From NCBI GenBank assembly GCA_028274465.1, contig CM051457.1, forward strand, positions 72,762,496-72,826,495: a stretch of DNA of 64,000 bases, read 5' to 3'. Of the stretch, positions 21,736 through 33,926 are shown one piece after another. How positions within the stretch are numbered: the stretch's first letter is position 1; each line of letters begins with the position of its first letter. The notes below the pieces were generated by a model. That model ran no database searches. It saw nothing but the letters and a program-made list of their open reading frames with translations, and was not told the origin of the DNA. Source of the DNA: Plantago ovata (taxonomy: Eukaryota > Streptophyta > Magnoliopsida > Lamiales > Plantaginaceae). Both the position numbers and the translations under genes were made by a program.

Positions 21736-24700
21736 ATGGCGAGTATCTCGCTCCGTGCTGTCTTAGAGAAGCAAATTTTGACCGGACCAAACTTCCTAGA
21801 TTAGATCAGGAATATACGTTTGGTGCTGAGGTACGAAAATATTGAGTACGTCTTGGACGAGGTCATTCCCGTGTGCCCCGAAAATCAGACTGCCGATCAG
21901 GTTGCTGCTTGGAATCAAGCCAACAAGGCAAATCTGATAAGCATCTTGAGGATGATAGACCCGCGCAGTGTATTATGCTGGAGTCAATGAGCAATGAGCT
22001 GCAGAGGCAACATGAAAGCATGTTGCCGTATGAGATGTTGAAGCATCTTGAGTCGCTCTTTAAGACGACAGCTAGAAGTGTTGAATTTGATTTGATCAAA
22101 GAGAAACACAGATGCAAGCTCAATGAAGGAGGGAACATGTCTGAGCATATTCTCAAAATGATTGGTCTCTTTGAAAAGCTTGCCGATGCCGGCGTTAAGC
22201 TAGAGAACAAGATCATGGTGATCTTTGTCCTTCAATCATTGCCGAGTTCGTATTCGCAGTTCATCATTAACTACACGATGAATGCGAAGGACGTAACACT
22301 TCCTGAACTTCATAATCTGCTAAAGACATATGATCAAACTCTTCCTAAGAAGGAAAAGTTGATCATGCTTGTTGGGCAACCGTCTAACCCAAACCCGAGA
22401 AACAAAGGTGCTAAGAGTAAGGGAAGTCGGGAGCCAAGGCTAACACTTGGAGTGATAAGCCTAAGCGTCCAAATCAGAAAAGAAATTTCAAGAGAAGCGG
22501 AACGGTACGCACAGATGAATGTCTTTTCTGTAAGCAGAAAGGACATTGGAAGAAAGATTGCCCTAAGCTGAGGGCAGATCAAGCTAAGAAGCCACCGGCT
22601 TCTGGCTCAGGTATGTTTGTTATTGAAATGAACATGACTACTTTTGAATCCAATGGTTGGGTATTAGATACAGCCTGTGGCTCACACATTTGTAATAATG
22701 TGCAGGGGCTAATTGATCACAGGCTAGTCAAGCAAGGTGAAATCGACTTCCATGTTGGGAACGACAATCCAGTTGAAGCCAAACGCGTTGGACGCAGCAA
22801 GATAGATTTAACTTCGGGACAATGTTTAGAACTTGATAATGTTTATTTTGTTCCATCCATTGTCAGAAATATTATTTCCATTCCATTGTTAGACAATATG
22901 GGTTTTTCCTTTCGATTTGCGAATAATATTATTTCCATTCCATCAGTATTATGGAAAAGCTCGCTTGGTGAATGGTTTATATATTTTTGAAAAGTAGTCT
23001 ACCTTTATTTCAAATACATAACAAACAACCGTCTTCAAGTAGGAAGAATAATCCATCTTATCTATGGCATTGTCGGCTAGGCCATATCAATGAAACACGG
23101 ATTCAAAGACTAAGGAAGTTGGACTACTTAGAACCATTTGATTTTGAATCATATGATACATGCGAATCATGTGTTAAGGGTAAGATGACGAACAAACCTT
23201 TTGTTGGACAAGGTGTTCGTGCCACTCGCTGCTTAGAGCTCATACATACCGATGTATGTGGACCTTTTAAAGTCCATGCGCGTGGGGGTTATCCTTACTT
23301 CGTTACCTTTACTAACGATTTCTCAAAGTATGGATATATTTATCTTATGAAGAATAAATCCGAGACCTTTGGGAAATTCAAGGAGTTTAGGAATGAGCTC
23401 GAGAATGAATTGAACCTAAGGATAGTCACTCTTCGATCAGATCGAGGAGGTGAATACCTTAGTGAAGAATTTATCGACTACTTGAAGGAAAATGGAATTC
23501 AATCGCAATGGACTCCTCCTGGAACACCACAGTTAAATGGTGTGTCTGAGAGGAGGAATGAACCCTGTTAGACATGGTAAGATCAATGATTGGATTCTAG
23601 ACTCTTCCAAAATATCTGTGGGGATATGCACTACAAACTGCAATCTACATTCTGAACCGCGTACCATCTAAATCAGTGGAGAAAACTCCTTATGAGTTAT
23701 GGAATGGAAAGAAGCCCTCACTGGGCTATCTTAGACCTTGGGGCTGTCATGCGATAGTCAAACTGATGCTCACGGATAAGTTAGATGCCAAGGGTGTCAA
23801 AGTATATTTCATAGGCTATCCTCGTCAGACGAGAGGCTATGAATTCTATCATGCTGAAGATCACAAGGTGATCGTATCTAGAAACGTCAAGTTTTTAGAA
23901 GCTGAATACCTCGAAGAAGAGAGGTTAGATGACATGATAGAACTTGAATAAATTCAAGACTTTGACACGCGCGAACATGAGTTCTCTAAATCTTCTGATT
24001 TGGACTCAAGTTCAGTGGGAGCTTTCGAAGTAGACAAGGGTAATGATATGACACTTGCTAGGCATTTCATAGTCAGTGGGAGTCCTGTGATTAGATCAAC
24101 AGTTGAAACCACACCAATAGAACCCGTTGTCAATCAAACTGTGCAACAAGTTGCACAAGAGCAGCCTCCCGCAAGGGAACAGGGTCGCAGGGCGCGACCA
24201 GATGCATCAGTACCCACTGATAATGTTCGTGTTACACGAAGCCAGAAAAGAAAAGCACCAGAACCAGTCGAGCTCCGTAGGTCGAAGAGGATCCTAAAAG
24301 GACCTCAGAAGCAAAGCCTTATGATAGAAGACATCAGTGAACATGATGTCGGCTTATCAGATCGGGAAGATCCCGAGACCTACAAAGAGGCAATAATTGA
24401 TATTGACTCAGACAAATGGCAAGAGGCCATGGAATTGGAAATGGACTCCATGTACCAGAACCAAGTTTGGAACTTGGTAGACTTGGGTCTTTAAATGAAA
24501 GACAGATGCCGGTGGCAAGGTACAAATGCACAAAGCTAGGCTTGTGGCGAAAGGCTACATGCAAAGGTATGGCATCGATTACGATGAAACATTTTCACCG
24601 GTAGCAAAATTGAAGTCCATTCGAATTCTACTTGCGATAGCTGCCTACTATGATTATGAGATCTGGCAGATGGATGAAAAGACTGCCTTCCTCAATGGAA

Positions 24701-25914
24701 ACCTTGAGGAAGAGGTCTATATGGTACAGCCGGAAGGTTTTATTAGTAAAACCAGGCCAAATGTTGTATGCAAATTACAAAGATCCATCTATGGGCTAAA
24801 GCAAGCGTCAAGGAGCTGGAATATCCGCTTTGATGAAGCTGTCAAATCGTTTGACTTCATCAGAAGCAAGGAAGATCCATGTGTCTACGCTAGGCATAGT
24901 GACAAGGGAGTCGTTTTCATGATCATTTATGTTGATGACATTTTGATCATGGGAAACAATGTCTCTATGCTAGAAGAGACTAAAGTTTGGTTATCAAGTA
25001 CCTTCTCGATGAAGGACTTGGGTGAAGCGAACTACATCCTAGGGATCAAGATCTTTAGAGATAGATCCAAGAGGATGTTAGGATTGGCACAGACCACCTA
25101 CATCGACAAAATACTGAAGCGTTATAAGATGGATGACTCAAAGAGAGGCTTTCTCCCATCTAGGCATGGGATTGTCTTATCAGTTAAGGATGGTCCTAAA
25201 ACTGATGAAGAAAGAAATGCAATGAGTCATGTGCCCTATGCTTCGGCAGTAGGGTCTATAATGTATGCAATGAATTGCACAAGGCCCGATGTGGCATATG
25301 CGCTTAGTGTCACTTGTCGACACCAACAGAATCCAGGAGTACCTCAGTGGACTGCTGTAAAGAACATTCTTAAGTACCTTCGACGGACTAAAGAGATGTT
25401 CTTGGTATTTGGTGGAGAACCAGAATTAAAGATGTCTGGGTATGTCGACGCTGGATTTGAATCAGATCCTGATGACTTTAAGTCACAGACAGGATACGTA
25501 TTCAAATTGAACGGAGGAGCTATCTGTTGGAAGAGTTCTAAGCAAGCCACGGTTGCTGACTCATCCACAGAAGTCGAGTACATTGCTGCATCAGAAGCAT
25601 GGAAATAAGCTGTCTGGATTTCAGAGATATTGAAGGAATTGAGGGTTGTTCCTGCTCCTAGTCCATTAACGATTTATTGTGACAATACGGGCGCCGTCGC
25701 TCAAGCTAGGGAGCCTAGATCTACAAACAAGAACAAACATGTACTTAGAAAATATCACGTTATACGTGAGATTATTGATAGAGGAGAAGTTAGTATAGAA
25801 CGTGTCTCTACCACGGACAACGTGGCAGATCCTTTCACCAAGGTCTTATCAGTGGAAGTCCACTTAAGACATTATGCTAATCTGGGTATTAGGCATAAAG
25901 GTGAATGGCTCTAG
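21736..25914 (+). pseudogene. Angela-2 gag-pol, broken
   Basis: ATG 21736 (MASIS..); TAG 25912-25914. Same order as the other copies: gag, CCHC knuckle near 22520-22560, protease [12 protein letters not shown] near 22655-22695, integrase zinc finger and core near 23060-23560, RT with YVDDIL near 24930-24950, RNase H with ADSSTEVEYIA near 25555-25590 and the closing VADPFTKVL near 25825-25850. About eight or nine breaks, more than copies 1 and 3, despite both LTRs being present. Confidence 0.92.
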
Positions 25915-25928
25915 TCCAAGTGGGAGAT

Positions 25929-28009
25929 TGATAGTGTATATGTCCTAGAGACAGTTCTTATTAAGGGCATGGAGCCCTTATAGAGGGCATATATGTACTA
26001 TTACACAGGTCAACGTAATATAATATATGTTTGTTGTTTTACTATTGAGTATCGCTTTCATATTTATATTGCACCAGGCATGCAGCATGTCATATCTCTA
26101 TTTATGTCTGTATTGATATTAAACATGTCCCCTCGGATAGATGACCGATCACACAGATAGTGGGAGCTATCTGAGTTATCATCTATCCCAAACTCTCCCT
26201 AGTCGAGGTTCATCTCGGATGTAGGGGTCTAAATGAACAAGATGAGACTAGTATGCGTGGAGGTTATACATGTTGGAGCAAGTGTGAGCCGATCCCACGG
26301 CCACGAAACGGATTGTTGGACAATCGAGAAACGTTCCCACAACTGCGCATAGTTGTTCGAAGAAGGATTATCGGACAATGGAAGTACCCACCGGACACTC
26401 CCATCGATGTATACTCTACACCGAAGTGTCTATGGGAACCGATAAGTTGTCGAAGTGATGCCAGTCGTTCTTTGGACTTACAGGATTTTATCATCACATT
26501 TGTTGCCCCATATCCTTGGTGGACCCATCGATGTCAGCTCTGAATAAGCAGTTGACCTAAGACACGATCCAGGATTATGGCTACATACAAATGGGGATGA
26601 TAAGTGTTTATGTGAAGGATTCATCTCTCATGTGTAGCACAGGAGAGTACTGCTCATAGTCTTCATAGTTGTGTTGGTAAAGTCTATGGCCAGTGCATTG
26701 ATATATTATGATGGTCATAAGTATATCTTAGTAACCAAGCAACTCCCTGAGACGCCCATGGATGCATTATTGGGATAGACACATCATCGATCCTAGATGC
26801 ATTCGAGTCAGTCAGATGAAAGGACGTTACCATCGCCGCGTTGAGCGCAGCAGACTTCGCAACGTAAGGTTTTTTTTGAGAAACCTCTCAAACGTCCTCA
26901 TGTATTAATATTGCAAATGGAACCGTTTAGGAATTCCATTTTGCCTAGTCTAGGACTTGCTTAATACAATGAGGCCCTATGGGTCACACTATGTGGTGAT
27001 TCAGCTTATCAGAATATCCTTGAAGATGGAATCGCAATTAATTTGGAATTAATTGTGATTGATGGATTATAATTGATTTGGAATTAGTTATAATATTTGG
27101 TGCCTCAATTAATGATTTGGAATTATTAATTGAATTGGCTAATTAATTGTATTTTATGTAAATGCAATTAAAGATTATATTTTGGAAATATAATAGAGGT
27201 TTGATTTGAAAGGATATGTTAATTTAGAATTAACATATGCACATGGGCAAAATCTACTTGGAGTTTGAATTGCCTTAGAACTATAAGTGGGTCCCAAAAT
27301 CGGGACCCACCTATTACCCCTGGGAGAGCGCGCGTGTAGATGAGATAGGGGAAGAAGTTCAACTCCTTCCTCTATTAGAGGTCCAAGGGATAAGTTAGAT
27401 TTTCCTGATTGAGTTTTAATTTGATTGTGAATGAATCTAGACTTGATATTGGTTTCCTAGTGCGATAAGAATTAGATTCTTATTCCTTTACGAAGTCTAA
27501 TTGCTTATGCTTTAGGCTTCTATTGACTACTATATATAGTAGACTATTAGAGAGTTTTTGACACACAGTTCAATAGACATTCACACAGTTGAATACCCAG
27601 TTTTCTTAGAGAAAATAAAAACTCTCCCCTCCTCTATAAAGCCACACGCGCGCGCCACCTTGCTGGAGGAATCGCCGCCCCGTCTTCTTGGTCACACAAA
27701 GAATATCCTAGCATTCTTCCGATAGGCTGTTCATCCGTGGATACCAAGGTTGAGGTTCTAGGAGCTGGAAACTAACTCTTATTGTCTTGTAGACAATCAA
27801 AGTATTGCAGATATCTTCGACTTCGACGAAGGAAAAGATACACAGGATTATTACGAAGACTTGGAAGCTGCTTTGGAAGTAAGGTTAGTCTTCTAATTGA
27901 CGTATTTATATATATACGGCATATACATAATCTATTAACCTGTATGTTAAGAAAATTTTTGAAATTCCGCTGCGTACCCTAAGGGTAACTCTGACCGTAT
28001 TTTCTTACA
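25929..28009 (+). repeat. Angela-2 3' LTR
   Basis: 2081 bp, preceded by the polypurine tract aagtgggagat and ending cttaca at 28009. The alternating (CG)n tract near 27326-27333 is much shorter than in the 5' LTR, the clearest difference between the pair. Confidence 0.95.
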
Positions 28010-28051
28010 TGAAATTATTCTCCTCGCTAACTGTGTGCTTCTTTGTTGTAG

Positions 28052-28900
28052 CTTGAGCACTTGAAGGAGGGTTACGGCCAAGTAGCTGCTGATCGGGCCG
28101 ACATTGGGGTGGTGACCGAGGACCTCGAGAAGAGGCTCGCCGCTTTTGAGTATAAGAACAAGGTTGCGGAGGCCGAGACCGGCAGGCTATACGCCAAGGT
28201 TGATGAGCTCGAGAAGGAGCTCTCAAAAGAAAAAGCGAGGACCAAGGGCTACAAGGGGGCCTACGCCACCTTGTCTATATGCATGGAGAAGTTCAAGGCT
28301 AGTGTCCTCTCCTTTCTTAAGGGAAGTCCCCTTGCCGCTGCTCGCGACTTCATGGCCTCGGATACCTATACGCTGGCCCATCAAGATGTGCGAGTATCTT
28401 CTCGTGAGGAGGGCTTCTTCTCGTGCGTTGGTCAGCTCAAGCGGGTTAATCTGCTTCCGGTTGAGTTCGATCCGGACACACGCGAGGACCTGCATCCTGG
28501 AAGGCGCAAAGACCTGACTCCGTACCCTGATGAAGAGATCACCGAGGAGATGCATGAGGGGTGCGAATTCGGGGAGCTTGTCACTGATCCAGAAGTGCCA
28601 TATCCTAGCAAGCCGGCCTATCTCCCCGCCTGGGTCCCGGAATGTCTAAGGGCTGGGATCCTTTACCCGTTCGAGAAGGCAGCTCTCCGCAACGCTACTT
28701 GGGTCAAGGTGAGCGATCCTATCATTGGCCGAGCAGCGGACTTCGTTGAGCCGGAGCTGCTCCTTTACGAGAAGGCCATTAAGGGATCTCAGGCCCAAGA
28801 GCGAGACGCCGCTGAGATCCAGGAATTGCTAAGTCCAACTCGAGGAGCGACCAGCGCAAGCGGCCCGGTTACTGACTTGACCGGTAGTCGGACTCGTTAA
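28052..28900 (+). CDS. Tat antisense gene, last coding block
   Basis: Begins LEHLKEGYGQVAADR and stays open to a stop at 28898-28900. Residues of the first ~80 form a heptad-rich coiled coil (EDLEKRLAAFEYKNKVAEAE, KVDELEKELSKEKARTKGYK), followed by a compact C-terminal part with Asp/Pro-rich and aromatic positions. This coiled coil plus C-terminal layout is usual for PF04195-type proteins. No catalytic motif recognised. A poly(A) signal follows at 29082. Open here, but the whole gene belongs to a fossil element and has breaks upstream. Confidence 0.65.
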   Translation, partial: LEHLKEGYGQVAADRADIGVVTEDLEKRLAAFEYKNKVAEAETGRLYAKVDELEKELSKEKARTKGYKGAYATLSICMEKFKASVLSFLKGSPLAAARDFMASDTYTLAHQDVRVSSREEGFFSCVGQLKRVNLLPVEFDPDTREDLHPGRRKDLTPYPDEEITEEMHEGCEFGELVTDPEVPYPSKPAYLPAWVPECLRAGILYPFEKAALRNATWVKVSDPIIGRAADFVEPELLLYEKAIKGSQAQERDAAEIQELLSPTRGATSASGPVTDLTGSRTR

Positions 28901-29790
28901 ATCGAAGAACCTTTGAAGACCGAGTATGCTCGGGGATGTTGTAACTTTTCCATTTTCTACACTTGTCATTTTTTCCGAACAATTTCCTTTATTTCCATTC
29001 GGCCCTTGGTGGCACTCATCGAAACATATTTCCTTGTTGTAATATATGTCGTCAATTGTTGTCTCTTCGCTTTTTTCCTTCAATAAAAAGTTTGTTGCTC
29101 CCCGTTTTCTTGCTTATACTTGTGTTTTTTACTAAGTCCAATTTCTGTTATGACGTATAACTTGGTAGAGTAGTTAAACATGTATAAGTTAGAATCGAGG
29201 ATAGAAGTTCCTCGCGCCGTTGGTCGAAAAAGTGATATCTGCTAATAATACTTCGAATTAAGCTCCTCGAGATATCAAAGTAATCCCCGCGCTTGTCGAT
29301 TTTCTTGACAACTAAGAAAGAACTTTAAGTGTTGAACTCAGAAAAAATTCTAAGTGTTGAGTCAGAAAGAATCGAGCTCCTCCTCCTCAATTTCTTTCAA
29401 CTACTCGCTTTTTCCTCTTAATAAAGCGTCTCGATTAATTCTCTCCAAGAGATGAGAGAGCGGGAAGTATTTACCCCAATCATGAAAATCGGAGAGCTTT
29501 TATGTAGATCGAGCAAGCTCTCTTGATCGAGTAGCATGTTATTCATTTTTTTTTTTTTTTTTTTTTTTTTGAGTATAGAACTACTTTACTTGAACATTTT
29601 CTTTGTTGAAAGATAGACATTGTATGATTTGTCGGAAATGCAATTACAATGGGGGCTTCGCGGCCAGCTTTCTTACAACATTTTCTTAACCAAAAAACAT
29701 GAGGTACCTCTCACACAAGCTTGTGAGGAATCCTTCTCGATCTTCGGGCCTTTCACAGAAGCTCTTCAAAAAGCTTGTTCATCAAACAAC
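28901..29790. other. Region between convergent antisense gene and Tat pol
   Basis: Holds the presumed 3' UTR of the antisense gene, a poly(A) signal aataaa at 29082-29087 on the plus strand, and a T25 tract at 29546-29570. The left half is the 3' side of the antisense gene and the right half the 3' side of pol, so the two units converge here. No gene called. Confidence 0.6.
29082..29087 (+). terminator. Poly(A) signal of the Tat antisense gene
   Basis: aataaa about 180 bases after the stop codon, followed by a T/GT-rich stretch (tttgttgctccccgtttt). Fits a plant 3' end in the sense of the antisense gene. Confidence 0.5.
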
Positions 29791-31235
29791 TCAAGCGTAG
29801 AATCTTTGGAGGTTAGAAGTATTCCACGGGTTTTTCAATACTTTCCCTTCCATGTCTTGGAGACGATAGCTTCCATTGGACCTTGCTTCGACTATCTTGT
29901 AGGGGCCTTCCCAGTTGGGTTGCATTTTCCCAACTTTGCCCAGGATGTCCCCTCTTCGGAGTACTAAGTCTCCTACTTGGAAGTCTCTCTCTCTTACGCC
30001 CTTGTTGTAGGTCTTCTCGATCAGTGCTTGATATCTGAGGATGTTGGCCAAGGCGTTGGTCCTCGCTTCACTTACAGTCTCCAGATCGAAGAGCATCTCG
30101 GTATGATTTTCCTCGGGTTGATACCCTTGGATTCTGAGTGTTTCTACCGCCACTTCCGCTGGTATGACTGCTTCAGAACCATAAACTAGCGAGAAGGGAG
30201 TCTCTCTTGTAGCTGTTTTTGAACTTGTGCGGTATGCCCATACCACTCCATCAAGCTGGTCGACCCAGTCCTTGTTGGTGGCGAACCTCTTCTGCAAGTT
30301 GTTAACAAGGATTTTGTTGACAACCTCTGTTTGCCCGTTGGATTGAGGATGTCCTACTGAGGTATACCTCCTCTCAATGTTCATTTCCTTGCACCATTCA
30401 TTGAATCTTTGGCCACAAAATTGAGCACCATTGTCCGAGATGAGGACTCTCGGCAAACCAAATCGGCACACAATGTTTCTCCATACAAAGTTCATCACCC
30501 TCTGTTCGGTGATAGTAGACACTGCCTCAACCTCCGCCCACTTGCTAAAGTATTCGACCGCAACGATGATGAACTTCTTTTGACCCGTGCCTCTTGGGAA
30601 AGGACCGACTATGTCGATGCCCCATATGTCGAAAGGGCAAGTGATGGTAATGGGCATGAGGGGTTTCGCTGGGACATTGATCAAGATGGCGTGCATTTGA
30701 CACTCCTCGCACCTTCTTACAAATTGAGCAGCATCTTCACGAACAGTGGACCAGTAGTATCCTTGTCGAATGATTTTTTGCGCGAGGGTTCTTCCTCCGG
30801 CATGGTCCCCGCAACTTCCTCTTTGCAATTCTCCCAAAAGTTTTTGCACTTCTTGCTCGGCGACGCATCTCAAGTAGACTCCCTCAAAGGATCTCTTATA
30901 CAAGTAGTCTCCTTGCATGACGTAGCGGCCTGCCTTTCCCTTAATCTTCCTTGCTTCAGCCTTATCACGAGGAAGGCTTCCATTTGTGAGATAGGTAGTG
31001 ATCTCTTGCGTCCAACTTGGTTGAGTGTCAATTGCCAAGACGTTTGGCTTTGATGACCATAGGGACGATGCATTGATTCTCATAAGTATCACATTCCGGG
31101 TATCCACTCCCCCGGAAGCTGAAGCATACTTTGATAGGGCATCTGCTCTTTGATTGAGATCCCTTGAGAACTTCTCAATCTCACAACTTTCAAATTTTGG
31201 ATTTCCTCTATGATGGCGCTCTTGTACTCGGCCAG
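29791..31235 (-). pseudogene. Tat pol: integrase
   Basis: Minus strand. Shows the H2C2 zinc finger (HAGGRTLAQKIIRQGYYW..C..C, about 30850-30690), the catalytic core with GIDIVGPFP near 30620, SDNGAQFCG near 30430 and PQSNGQTEVVNK near 30345, and a C-terminal GPYKIVE..GSYRL..NTSNL segment near 29900-29800. This is the Tat form of gypsy integrase, without a chromodomain. This part is largely open. Acts in DNA strand transfer into the host chromosome. Confidence 0.88.
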
Positions 31236-31760
31236 TTAATCCTTCTTGGTTTTGAATTTTCCCGAGATTTGCTTCTCGACCAGTTGAGAATCAGTGAAGA
31301 GATGTAGCTTCTTCACTTCAAGTGCTTTTGCCATACGTAGAGCGATGAGGATGGCTTCATACTCGGCTTCATTGTTGGAGACCGGGAAACTAAGAGTAAC
31401 GGCGTACTCGAGTTCAGCTCCTCCGGGACTCTTGAAGTATATTCCTATCCTGCCATTTTTCCTGATGAGGATCCATCCACATGAAGAATCCAAACGTCTC
31501 CATGGTTGACTAATTCCTTGGGTTTTGAAGAGACGGTCTCCGTACCCTTCGGCTCCTCGATTTCTCTGCCAGGAATACTTCATGTCTTTTTCTTTTTGTC
31601 TGGGACATCTCTTTGAGCTCTTTCAAAGCGTCTTCAAGAGCTTGCATAGGGTTTCTTTGCCGTGGTTGCTCCTCGACCATCATCATGACATTTCCTGCCT
31701 CTGGATGGTTTTCCTCTGAAGTTCCCTTGGAGGGATACTCTACGAGGAAGTCAGCAATGA
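31236..31760 (-). pseudogene. Tat pol: second (archaeal-type) RNase H
   Basis: Minus strand, between the RT-linked RNase H and integrase. Recognisable by GIYFKSPGGAELEYAV, NNEAEYEAILIALRMAK and LHLFTDSQLVEKQ, the D-E-D pattern of an archaeal-type RNase H. A second RNase H in this place defines the Tat lineage among plant gypsy elements. Some breaks on both sides. Confidence 0.85.
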
Positions 31761-32236
31761 CTTATGCTTTCTTGGCCAAGGGTGCTTGATAGTCAATGTC
31801 GTACTCGCTCAATTCAATTGCCCACCTTGCTAATCTTCCCGAGTTTTCGGGCTTTCCAAGGACTTGCTTGAGAGGTTGTTTCGTCAAGACTACAACCTTG
31901 TGAGCTCCAAAGTAAGGCTTCAGCCTCCTTGCCGTATAGACTAGGACGAAGGATAGCCTCTCAATATCCATATACCGCGTTTCAGCCTCGGCGAGTACTT
32001 TACTCAAGTAGTAGATGGGCAAGTGGTCGTTACCTTGAATTCGCACCAAGACCGAGCTGATAGCTTCTCCAGTCGCTGCTAGGTACAAGTAAAGTACCTC
32101 TCCTTCCATAGGTTTTGACAATAATAGGGGAGAGAGTAAATACTCTTTAAGCTTCTCGAAGGCTTCCTCGCATTCTTTCGTCCACTCGAAGTGGTTGCTC
32201 TTTCTTAACACTTTGAAGAATGGGAGATTTTTCTCT

Positions 32237-33217
32237 GGGTAATTTTCATACAGACCCCCTGTTAGTTTCATCAATTACGAATCTTCCCCTGCTAGTTCAA
32301 CAATAACATATTTTCCCTCGTTAGTGAAAAACAATTACATCCAGCCACACGACTTTGACTTTCGGCGAATTAAGGCCTGGAAATGACAAACTTGCCCTCA
32401 TTTAAAATTCAGATTTCAGAAACACCTAAACACAATCAACTTTCCTCTATTACACATTTGACTCCAAAATTTCTAATTTTACAAAATTAACCTACATAAT
32501 TTTTTAAAATTTCAACATCATCAAAAATATTTTTGTAAACAAGTCCCTACACATTTTATTTCTCAATATCAACCATATAATATTAAAATAAATAAATAAA
32601 TAATAATAAGAATTCCAAAAAATAATTTAAAATTAAATAAAAAAAAGAAAAAAGAAAAAAAAGGCGATCGGAGCTCCGACCGGAGCTGGCAGCTCTGGTC
32701 GGAGCTTTAAATAACAACCCCAATCGGAGCTGTAATTAGCTCCGACCCCAATCGGAGCTGAAAACAACCCCAATCGGAGCTGTAATTAGCTCCGACCGAA
32801 GCTATTTACACCTCTGATTCGGACTGTTTCAGCCCCAATCGGAGATAGCTCCGATCGGAGCTATTTACAGCTCCGGTTGGGCTACAAATAGCTCCGATCG
32901 GAGCTATTGACAGCTCCGGTCGACAGAGCTGTGTGGGGACAACTCCGGTACCGGAAAAATTCCGGTACCGGAGTTTAGAGCTTGAAGAAGAAGATGATTA
33001 ATTAAAAAAAAAAAGGAAAAAGGAAAAGAAAATATTGAAAAAAGAAAAAGGAAAAGATAAATGAAAAAAGAAAATATTGGTAAGGGCATGCTTGGGGAGA
33101 TAAGATTTGTAAGTTGGTCAACATATTTGGATAAAATGGGGCTAGATGTAATTGTTGAACTAGCAGGGGAAGAAACGTAATTAAATGCAGCAGTGGGGGT
33201 AGTTTTTAGAAAATCCC
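32237..33217. mobile_element. Mutator-like MITE in Tat pol
   Basis: 981 bp with long imperfect terminal inverted repeats (about 75 bp). Left end starts gggtaattttcatacagacc; right end, read inward, starts gggattttctaaaaactacc. Both contain cttcccctgctagttcaaca about 50-60 bases in. Flanked by a 9-bp duplication, tttttctct (32228-32236) and tttttctcg (33218-33226), eight of nine matching. A 9-bp duplication and long TIRs beginning with GGG point to the Mutator superfamily. No transposase frame, so it is non-autonomous. It lies between RT and RNase H of the Tat element, so it arrived after it. Confidence 0.82.
32660..32975. repeat. Palindromic minisatellite inside the MITE
   Basis: Repeated units pairing atcggagct with agctccgat, e.g. 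caatcggagctgtaattagc appearing twice in close succession and several cggagctattKacagctccg units after it. It closes with a perfect palindrome at 32941-32975 (16-bp arms, aactccggtaccggaa, 3-base spacer). GC-rich in an AT-rich MITE. Confidence 0.8.
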
Positions 33218-33926
33218 TTTTTCTCGGCAGACCTCGAGATGAATCTATTCAACGCGATTGACTTCCCGACCAATTGTTGCACCTCATTGATGGACTGAGG
33301 TTGAGGAAGATCGAGTATGGCCTTGATTTTTTGGGGGTTTACTTCTATTCCTCTTTCCGTTACCATGTAACCGAGGAACTTCCCCCCTTTGACTCCAAAG
33401 GTACACTTCGCCGGATTGAGCTTCATGCCATACTTCCTCAGAATCGAGAAGCACTTTGCCAGGTAACCTACATGTTGCTCCTCGGTCTTACTCTTGACAA
33501 GCATATCATCAACATATACTTCCATTGTTTTATCCAACTCTTCTTTGAACATCTTGTTGACTAGCCTTTGGTAGGTCGCTCCGGCATTTTTGAGACCGAA
33601 TGGCATCACGTTGAAACAATACACATTGCTGTTTGCGAAGAAGGCGGTCTTGGATACATCATCTTTAGCTATTTTTAGTTGGTAGAAACCTTGGTATGCG
33701 TCCATGAAACTCAAGAGGGCGCATCCAGCAGTGGAATCGACCAGCTGGTCGATCCTGGGGAGCGGGTAAGGATCCTTCGGGCAAAACTTGTTGAGTCTGG
33801 TGAAGTTGTTGCACATTCTCCACTTACCGGGACCCTTCTCCACGAGGACCACATTGCAAACCCAATCGTAGTATCTCACTTCCTTGATGTGACCGGCCTT
33901 AAGCAGTCTTTGGACTTCCGCTTCAA

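Larger units (their letters stand above)
18133..28009 (+). mobile_element. Angela-like Ty1/copia element, copy 2, both LTRs and target duplication present
   Basis: Complete in outline: 5' LTR 18133-20215, PBS at 20217, leader, gag-pol footprint, polypurine tract agtgggagat, 3' LTR 25929-28009, flanked by the perfect 5-bp duplication tgaaa (18128-18132 and 28010-28014). Total 9877 bp. The first ~390 bases of the two LTRs differ at about 11 positions by eye (near 3%), indicating a young insertion of perhaps one to two million years at common plant rates. gag-pol is broken, with about eight or nine breaks. It lies in an intron of the Tat antisense gene. Confidence 0.95.
18090..28051 (+). other. 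Intron of the Tat antisense gene enlarged by Angela-2
   Basis: Donor cttcag|gtaact at 18090; acceptor ctttgttgtag|cttg ending 28051. Without Angela-2 (18133-28009 plus one copy of its target duplication) the intron would be only about 80 bases long, the usual size for this gene. So the insertion fell in non-coding sequence and left both splice sites in place. Confidence 0.65.
31762..33926 (-). pseudogene. Tat pol: reverse transcriptase and RNase H, interrupted by a MITE
   Basis: Minus strand. RT from about 33900 to 33220 with KWRMCNNFTRLNKFCPKDPY, PLPRIDQLVDSTAG, MPFGLKNAGATYQRLVNKMF and the catalytic YVDDMLVKS near 33510. RNase H from about 32236 to 31762 with HFEWTKECEEAFEKLK, LYLAATGEAISSVL and YLSKVLAEAETRY. 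The Mutator-like MITE at 32237-33217 lies between the two domains. A few breaks besides the insertion. Confidence 0.88.

Noticed and set aside
29546-29570. T25 tract as the tail of a minus-strand SINE or processed sequence
   Set aside because: No flanking target duplication or tRNA-like promoter boxes seen next to it; best read as a simple repeat within the Tat 3' region.
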